NCBI GenBank assembly: GCA_036732755.1
Contig: DAINBU010000120.1
Span: forward strand, 1-14,243
Source of the DNA: DASRRB01 sp036732755
GTDB taxonomy: Bacteria; Planctomycetota; B15-G4; SIAN01
Length of the DNA: 14,243 nucleotides
Direction: 5' to 3'
A program made the position numbers and the translations under genes. The notes beneath the pieces are model-generated. The model was not told the origin of the DNA. It searched no databases and saw only the letters and a list, made by a program, of their open reading frames with translations. Below, piece by piece: positions 9,744 to 14,243 of the stretch (positions are counted from its first letter, which is position 1; every line of letters begins with the position of its first letter).

Positions 9744-12119
9744 ATGCTCGCACGCTTCGGCCTCAGCTGCTGGTTGGCGGCCTGGCTCGCCGCGCCGCAG
9801 GAGTCCCCTCCTGCGACGGGCTCGCGAGCGGACCGTCCGGCGGCGCCGCAGGAGTCGCCCGACGTCGCCGAGGCGCGCCGCGTCTGGCGCGCGGCCGACT
9901 CCGAAGCGGGCGCGCGCGCCGACGCCGCGGCGCGTCTGCTCAAGGCCAACGCCGTCGCCGAGCTGATCGCGGAGATCGACGCGCCGACGTCGACGGCGGC
10001 GCAGCTCGCGGCGCTCGAGGCCTTCACGCGCACCGGCTCGCCCGCCGCCGCGCGCGCAACGCTCGCGTGGCTCGCCGGTCCCGACGGGACGGTCGCGCGC
10101 GCGGCGCGCGGCTACCTGCAGCGCCTCGCGAGCGACCGCCGTCCCGAATTCGTCGTGCTGGTCACGCAGTCGCTCGCCGATCCGTCCGCCGACGCGGCGG
10201 AGTGGACTGGCGCCGCGCTCGCGGCCGAAGGCGCGCCCGAGCTCGCGTACGTCCCGGCGCTGATGAACCGGCTCGAAGGGGCGCTCGGCGGCGGCGGCCA
10301 CGCGTCCGACTGCGTCGCGGCGCTGGAGCGGATCGCGGGGCGGCGCCTTGGCGCCGACCTCGCGGCGTGGCGTCGCTGGTGGAGCGACGGCCAGGGCCGC
10401 AGCCGCGAGCAGCTCCTCGACGAGGCGCTGGGTGCGCGCGACGCCGACCTCGCCGCGAAGCGCGCGACGATCGCGGCGCTCCAGACGGAGCGGCTGCACG
10501 GCGCGACCGCCGAGACGTGCGCCGACGCGCTCGACGAGGAGTCGCCCGACGTGCGGCGCGTCGCGCTCGAGCGGCTGGGCGAGCTGCTGCGCCGCGGCGC
10601 CGTCCTGTCCGACGAGCTGGTGCTGCGCCTGCGCGGGCGGGTCCTCGTCCACGTCGGCGCGCCGCTCGGCCGCGACGCCGACCGCGACGAGGAGGCGGCG
10701 TGGGGGGCGCTGGCGGCCGAGCTCTCGCCGCGCGACCCGGCGGTCGTCGCGCTGCTCCTGGCGCGCTTCCGCGGGCGCGACCCGGCGATGCCGCGCACCG
10801 AATACCTGCCGGCGCTGCGCCGCTGCGTCCGCGACCAGCCCGACGCGACGGTCGCGCGGACCATCGAGTCGGCGCTCGCGGCGACGGCCGACGCGGCGGC
10901 GCGCGGCGACTGCGTGCGCGCGCTCGCGGTGGTGGGCGACGACGCGAGCCTCGCGGCGGTCGCGCCGCTGCCGGCTGACGCGGGGAGCCGCGCGGCGCTG
11001 AAGGAGGCGGCCCTCACGACGGCGGCGGAGCTCGCGCGGCGCAGCCGCGATCCGGCCGTGGTCCGACGCGCCTTCGACGTGCTCGGTCGGGCGCTCGCCG
11101 ACGCGGCGGGCGACGACCTGCGCGTCGTCGCGGCGCTCGGTCTCGGCAGCGTGCTCGAGATCCTGTGCGACCCGAGGGCGGGGGCGGCCGCGACCGCGCC
11201 GCTCTCGATCGAGAACGTGAACCTCGCCTTCGACGCGCTCCGGCGCGCGCTGCCCTCCGCGGGGAGCGACCGCAACCTCGCCGAGGCGTGCTGCCGCGCG
11301 CTCTGTCGCGTCCTGTCGCGCCGCGAGGACGCCGCGAACATCCTGAAGGAGCTCCTCGCCGGCGACGCGCTCGCGCCGAAGGTGCGCGAGATCTACATGC
11401 GCGGCCTGAAGGAGCTCGAGCATCCGGCGGGGCTCGCCGCGATCGCGGCGGCGCTGCCGCGCGGCGGCAAGTCGGTCGAGCCCGACGCGGTCGGGCGCGA
11501 GGCGTACGCCGCGCTCCAGGCGATCCTGCGCCGCGCCTCCGCGGAGGGGCGCGCCGCGGCGGTCGAGCTCGCGGCGCTCGAGACGTGCGCCGCGAAGGGG
11601 CAGCACGAATGGGTGGTCGAGCTCGCGGCGCCGCTGCTCGCGGCGGGCGGGCCGATCGAGGCGGGGCCGGATCTGCGCAAGGTGCGGCTCCTCTTCGGCG
11701 AGAGCGCCGCGCGCCTGCTCGACGCGGAGATCCTCGAGCGCTGCTTCCGGGAGATGAAGGCGGTGCTCGCCGATCCGGCGGCGCGGCCCGAAGAGCGGCT
11801 GCGCGCGACGCGCGTGCTGCTCGCCGTCGGCGACCGCAACCGCGCGACGTTCGGTCGCGAGGCGGCGCAGCGCGCCGCGAAGGAGCTCGAGACGGCCGGC
11901 TTCGACCCCGAGGCGCGCCGCGACGTCGCGCAGCGCGCCGCCGGCCTCCTCTTCGCGCTGGGAGAGTGGAGCGCGACGGTCGCGCTCCTCGGCCGCGAGT
12001 TCGACGCGGCGACGGCGCCGCTCGAGGTGCTCGTGCCGTGGGCGCGGGCGAGCGAGCGGATCGAGGGGGCGGACGCGGCCGCGGCGGCGCTCGCGCTGCA
12101 CGAGCGGCTGCTCGGCTAG
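9744..12119 (+). CDS. Exported alpha-helical repeat (HEAT/TPR-like) protein, frame ending at an in-frame TAG
   Basis: I do not recognise a named family. From the ATG at 9744 the protein opens with a short basic n-region and hydrophobic stretch (MLARFGLSCWLAAWLAA), a likely signal peptide, then a Pro/Gln/Ser linker. A GTG at 9717 in the same frame would add nine residues. GAGGA lies 12 nt before the ATG. The rest is almost all alpha-helical, Ala/Leu/Arg-rich, with paired-helix units that look like HEAT repeats in the middle (for example SPDVRRVALERLGELLRRG) and TPR-like pairs toward the end. No enzyme motif is visible; a scaffold or protein-binding role is the usual expectation for such folds. 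The frame stops at TAG 12117-12119, but coding signal continues in the same frame to 12335, so the listed product may be truncated. It starts 45 nt after aroK, so the two may be co-transcribed. Confidence 0.8.
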   Translation: MLARFGLSCWLAAWLAAPQESPPATGSRADRPAAPQESPDVAEARRVWRAADSEAGARADAAARLLKANAVAELIAEIDAPTSTAAQLAALEAFTRTGSPAAARATLAWLAGPDGTVARAARGYLQRLASDRRPEFVVLVTQSLADPSADAAEWTGAALAAEGAPELAYVPALMNRLEGALGGGGHASDCVAALERIAGRRLGADLAAWRRWWSDGQGRSREQLLDEALGARDADLAAKRATIAALQTERLHGATAETCADALDEESPDVRRVALERLGELLRRGAVLSDELVLRLRGRVLVHVGAPLGRDADRDEEAAWGALAAELSPRDPAVVALLLARFRGRDPAMPRTEYLPALRRCVRDQPDATVARTIESALAATADAAARGDCVRALAVVGDDASLAAVAPLPADAGSRAALKEAALTTAAELARRSRDPAVVRRAFDVLGRALADAAGDDLRVVAALGLGSVLEILCDPRAGAAATAPLSIENVNLAFDALRRALPSAGSDRNLAEACCRALCRVLSRREDAANILKELLAGDALAPKVREIYMRGLKELEHPAGLAAIAAALPRGGKSVEPDAVGREAYAALQAILRRASAEGRAAAVELAALETCAAKGQHEWVVELAAPLLAAGGPIEAGPDLRKVRLLFGESAARLLDAEILERCFREMKAVLADPAARPEERLRATRVLLAVGDRNRATFGREAAQRAAKELETAGFDPEARRDVAQRAAGLLFALGEWSATVALLGREFDAATAPLEVLVPWARASERIEGADAAAAALALHERLLG
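9796..9815 (+). repeat. Perfect 8-bp hairpin in the signal-peptide/linker codons
   Basis: CGCAGGAG-tccc-CTCCTGCG forms an 8-bp stem with a 4-nt loop just after the start of the helical-repeat gene. Its left arm belongs to gcgccgcaggagtc, which occurs twice (9792-9805 and 9843-9856), encoding the repeated APQES linker motif. In mRNA it would fold about 50 nt downstream of the start codon and hides an AGGAG sequence. It may have no function beyond a small duplication. Confidence 0.5.
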
Positions 12120-12331
12120 CGCGGCGGCGGCGGGCGGCTTTCGGCCGACGCGCAGGAGCGGCCGGGACTGCTGCTCGGCCTCGCGCGCCTCTACCTCGCG
12201 GTGCAGCGCCGGGAAGACGCGCGCGCGACGCTCGGCCAGGTGCCCGCGGTCGCGTCGCTGCCGGCCGACCTCACGCGCGAGCGCGAGCGGATCGAGGACC
12301 GGCTGCGCGGCGACTCGACGGCGAGCGGCGG

Positions 12332-12335
<4 letters not shown>
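12120..12335 (+). pseudogene. In-frame C-terminal continuation of the helical-repeat gene beyond TAG
   Basis: After TAG at 12117-12119 the same frame stays open for 71 codons to a second TAG at 12333-12335. The translation, including LSADAQERPGLLLGLARL and YLAVQRREDARATLGQV, reads as a TPR-like helix pair, completes the helical pattern of the preceding gene, and nearly every third codon position is G or C, as in true coding sequence here. No start codon with a ribosome site suggests a separate gene. Its stop shares CTAG (12332-12335) with the stop of convergent scoB, the tight packing expected of a genuine gene end. The TAG therefore looks like a late nonsense mutation, a suppressed codon, or an assembly error, removing about the last 8% of the protein. 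Confidence 0.72.
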
Positions 12336-13006
<671 letters not shown>

Positions 13007-13008
13007 GG

Positions 13009-13788
13009 TCAGCTCCCCTGGCTTCCGCGGACCGGCCGGCTGCGGACGGTGCGCTGCTCGATGCGCTTCTCGAACCTGCCGCCCGACAGGATGCGGTCGA
13101 CGTAGATGCAGGGCGTGTGGACCTGGTCGGGGTCGAGCATTCCGGCCGGGACGAGCTCCTCGACCTCGGCGATCGTGAACTTCGCCGCCGTCGCCATCAT
13201 CGGGCTGAAGTTGCGCGCCGTCTTCCGGAAGACGAGGTTGCCGAGCTCGTCGCCGCGCCACGCCTTGATCAACGCGAAGTCGGCGGGCAGCGCGCTCTCG
13301 AGCACGTAGGTGCGCCCGCCGAAGTCGCGCGTCTCCTTCTTCGGCGACGCCGTCTTCACGCTGCCGTCGGGCGCGTAGAGCTGCGGGAGGCCGCCTTCGC
13401 TCACCTGGGTGCCGACGCCGGTCGGCGTGAAGAAGGCGGGGATGCCGGCGCCGCCGGCGCGGATGCGCTCGGCGAAGGTGCCCTGCGGCACGAGCTCGAC
13501 CTCCAGCTCGCCTTTCAGGAATTGCTGCTCGAAGTTCGCGTTCTCGCCGACGTAGGTCGAGACCATGCGGCGGATCTGCCGGTTCGCGAGCAGGATCCCG
13601 AGCCCGAAGTCGTCGATGCCGCAGTTGTTGCTGATGACGGTGAGCTGCTTCGTCCCGCGCGCGCGCAGCGCGGCGATCAGGTGCTCGGGGATGCCGCAGA
13701 GGCCGAAGCCGCCGACCATGAGCGTCGCGCCGTCCGGGATGTCGGCGACCGCTTCGGCGGCGCTCGCGCAGACCTTGCTCTTCCCCAC
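13009..13788 (-). CDS. scoA: 3-oxoacid CoA-transferase subunit A
   Basis: A 259-residue alpha subunit. It opens with VGKSKVCASAAEAVADI and the characteristic GATLMVGGFGLCGIPEHLI, followed by the CoA-transferase blocks SNNCGIDDFGLG, PQGTFAERIRAGGAGIPAFF and TPTGVGTQ. It pairs with subunit B to form the active heteromer. I chose the GTG at 13788, not an in-frame TTG at 13812, because AGGAGG sits 4 nt before the GTG and the family's N-terminus starts there. The TPR-like gene upstream on the same strand ends 66 nt before this start, so it could be co-transcribed, but its product has no obvious link to CoA transfer. Confidence 0.94.
   Translation of the reverse strand: MGKSKVCASAAEAVADIPDGATLMVGGFGLCGIPEHLIAALRARGTKQLTVISNNCGIDDFGLGILLANRQIRRMVSTYVGENANFEQQFLKGELEVELVPQGTFAERIRAGGAGIPAFFTPTGVGTQVSEGGLPQLYAPDGSVKTASPKKETRDFGGRTYVLESALPADFALIKAWRGDELGNLVFRKTARNFSPMMATAAKFTIAEVEELVPAGMLDPDQVHTPCIYVDRILSGGRFEKRIEQRTVRSRPVRGSQGS
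13013..13019 (-). promoter_or_regulatory. scoB ribosome binding site inside the end of scoA
   Basis: AGGGGAG on the minus strand lies 6 nt before the scoB ATG and within the last codons of scoA, which supports translational coupling of the two subunits. Confidence 0.7.
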
Positions 13789-13792
13789 GAAG

Positions 13793-13798
13793 CCTCCT
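13793..13798 (-). promoter_or_regulatory. scoA ribosome binding site, deciding a GTG start
   Basis: A perfect AGGAGG on the minus strand lies 4 nt before the GTG at 13788. It falls inside the coding sequence if the TTG at 13812 is used, so it argues for GTG as the start. Confidence 0.7.
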
Positions 13799-13854
13799 CG
13801 CTGCGACCGCAACTCCGCGCCGTCGGCTGGTGGCGGGGCGCGGAAGCGGCGATC

Positions 13855-14243
13855 CTAATCGAGTCCCGCCGCTTCGCGGCGCCACGCCGAGGCGAGGTCG
13901 TCGCGCCCGACCGCGTCGGCGGCCGCGATCGCGTCGGCGAGCACGGTGCGGCGCTCGGCAGGGTCGCCCGCCGTGCGCGCGAGCTCGACCGCCCGCTCGC
14001 GGAAGGTGAGCGCGTTCTGGCGCTGCCCCATGCGGTCGTAGCACTGCGCCAGGAGCTGCAGCGCGGAGATGCGGACGCGCGGGTCCTGCTTGGGGCGCGG
14101 GAGCCTCTGGATCCCCTCCTGCGCGCGCGACAGCTCGGGGATCGCATGGCGAGTGTCGCCGCTCGCGAAGAGGGCGCGGCCGTACATGAGGCGCGCCGTC
14201 GCCTCCTCGGCGGGTCGGCCGGCGCGGTCGTAGAGCGTCGCGG
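13855..14243 (-). CDS. TPR-like repeat protein, C-terminal part, cut by the window edge
   Basis: The frame is open from the right edge to a TAG at 13857-13855 and gives at least 129 residues. Upstream of an internal ATG at 14187 the frame continues as ATLYDRAGRPAEEATARL, so that ATG is not the start and the N-terminus lies outside the window. The visible part has tetratricopeptide-like helix pairs: AEEATARLMYGRALFASGD, then ISALQLLAQCYDRMGQRQNA with a downstream FRERAVELA helix, and a last pair ending DDLASAWRREAAGLD. TPR modules bind other proteins. What the missing N-terminal part carries, for example a kinase or other catalytic domain, cannot be seen, so the function is unknown. Confidence 0.8.
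   Translation of the reverse strand, partial: ATLYDRAGRPAEEATARLMYGRALFASGDTRHAIPELSRAQEGIQRLPRPKQDPRVRISALQLLAQCYDRMGQRQNALTFRERAVELARTAGDPAERRTVLADAIAAADAVGRDDLASAWRREAAGLD

Noticed and set aside
9744..9810. Lipoprotein signal in the helical-repeat protein (Cys at residue 9)
   Set aside because: The residues before Cys are G-L-S, not a good lipobox, and the Cys is too near the start, within the hydrophobic segment.

Overview
The window is very GC-rich (roughly 70% or more by eye), densely coded DNA with strong GC bias at third codon positions. Nothing in it names a species. High GC, an ECF-type sigma factor with a zinc-finger partner, a large secreted beta-propeller protein, anchored proteins with carboxypeptidase-regulatory-like repeats, and HEAT/TPR helical-repeat proteins together suggest a high-GC Planctomycetota or a similar soil or marine phylum such as Acidobacteriota or Myxococcota. 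This placement is inference.

Layout: (1) 1-1701 (+) is the 3' part of a BNR/VPS10-sortilin-type propeller protein, with two in-frame TGA codons near the left edge. (2) 1611-2956 (-) is a translationally coupled sigma factor/anti-sigma factor pair whose 3' end runs antisense into the propeller gene. (3) 2957-3268 is a divergent intergenic region holding a long imperfect palindrome, 3089-3252. (4) 3269-6958 (+) is a 1229-residue fusion of serine hydroxymethyltransferase (GlyA), a degenerate GcvT-like domain, and a complete glycine-cleavage T-protein (GcvT). (5) 6990-8942 (-) is an N-terminally anchored protein with repeated carboxypeptidase-regulatory-like domains. (6) 9022-9099 (+) is tRNA-Glu(CTC), followed 20 nt later by a shikimate kinase (9120-9698). 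(7) 9744-12119 (+) is an exported helical-repeat protein whose frame continues past an in-frame TAG to 12335, where its second stop shares a CTAG with the stop of the convergent gene. (8) 12332-13788 (-) is a two-gene 3-oxoacid CoA-transferase operon (scoA-scoB). (9) 13855-14243 (-) is the C-terminal part of a TPR-like protein cut by the window end.

The most notable element is the GlyA-GcvT*-GcvT fusion. It joins two enzymes that both handle glycine and 5,10-methylene-tetrahydrofolate, with a middle GcvT-like module whose catalytic Asp pair is replaced. The other signals worth checking are the in-frame stop codons in two otherwise intact genes and the intergenic palindrome. CoA transfer, aromatic biosynthesis and one-carbon metabolism are ordinary housekeeping or catabolic functions. 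I see no phage, CRISPR or defence island.
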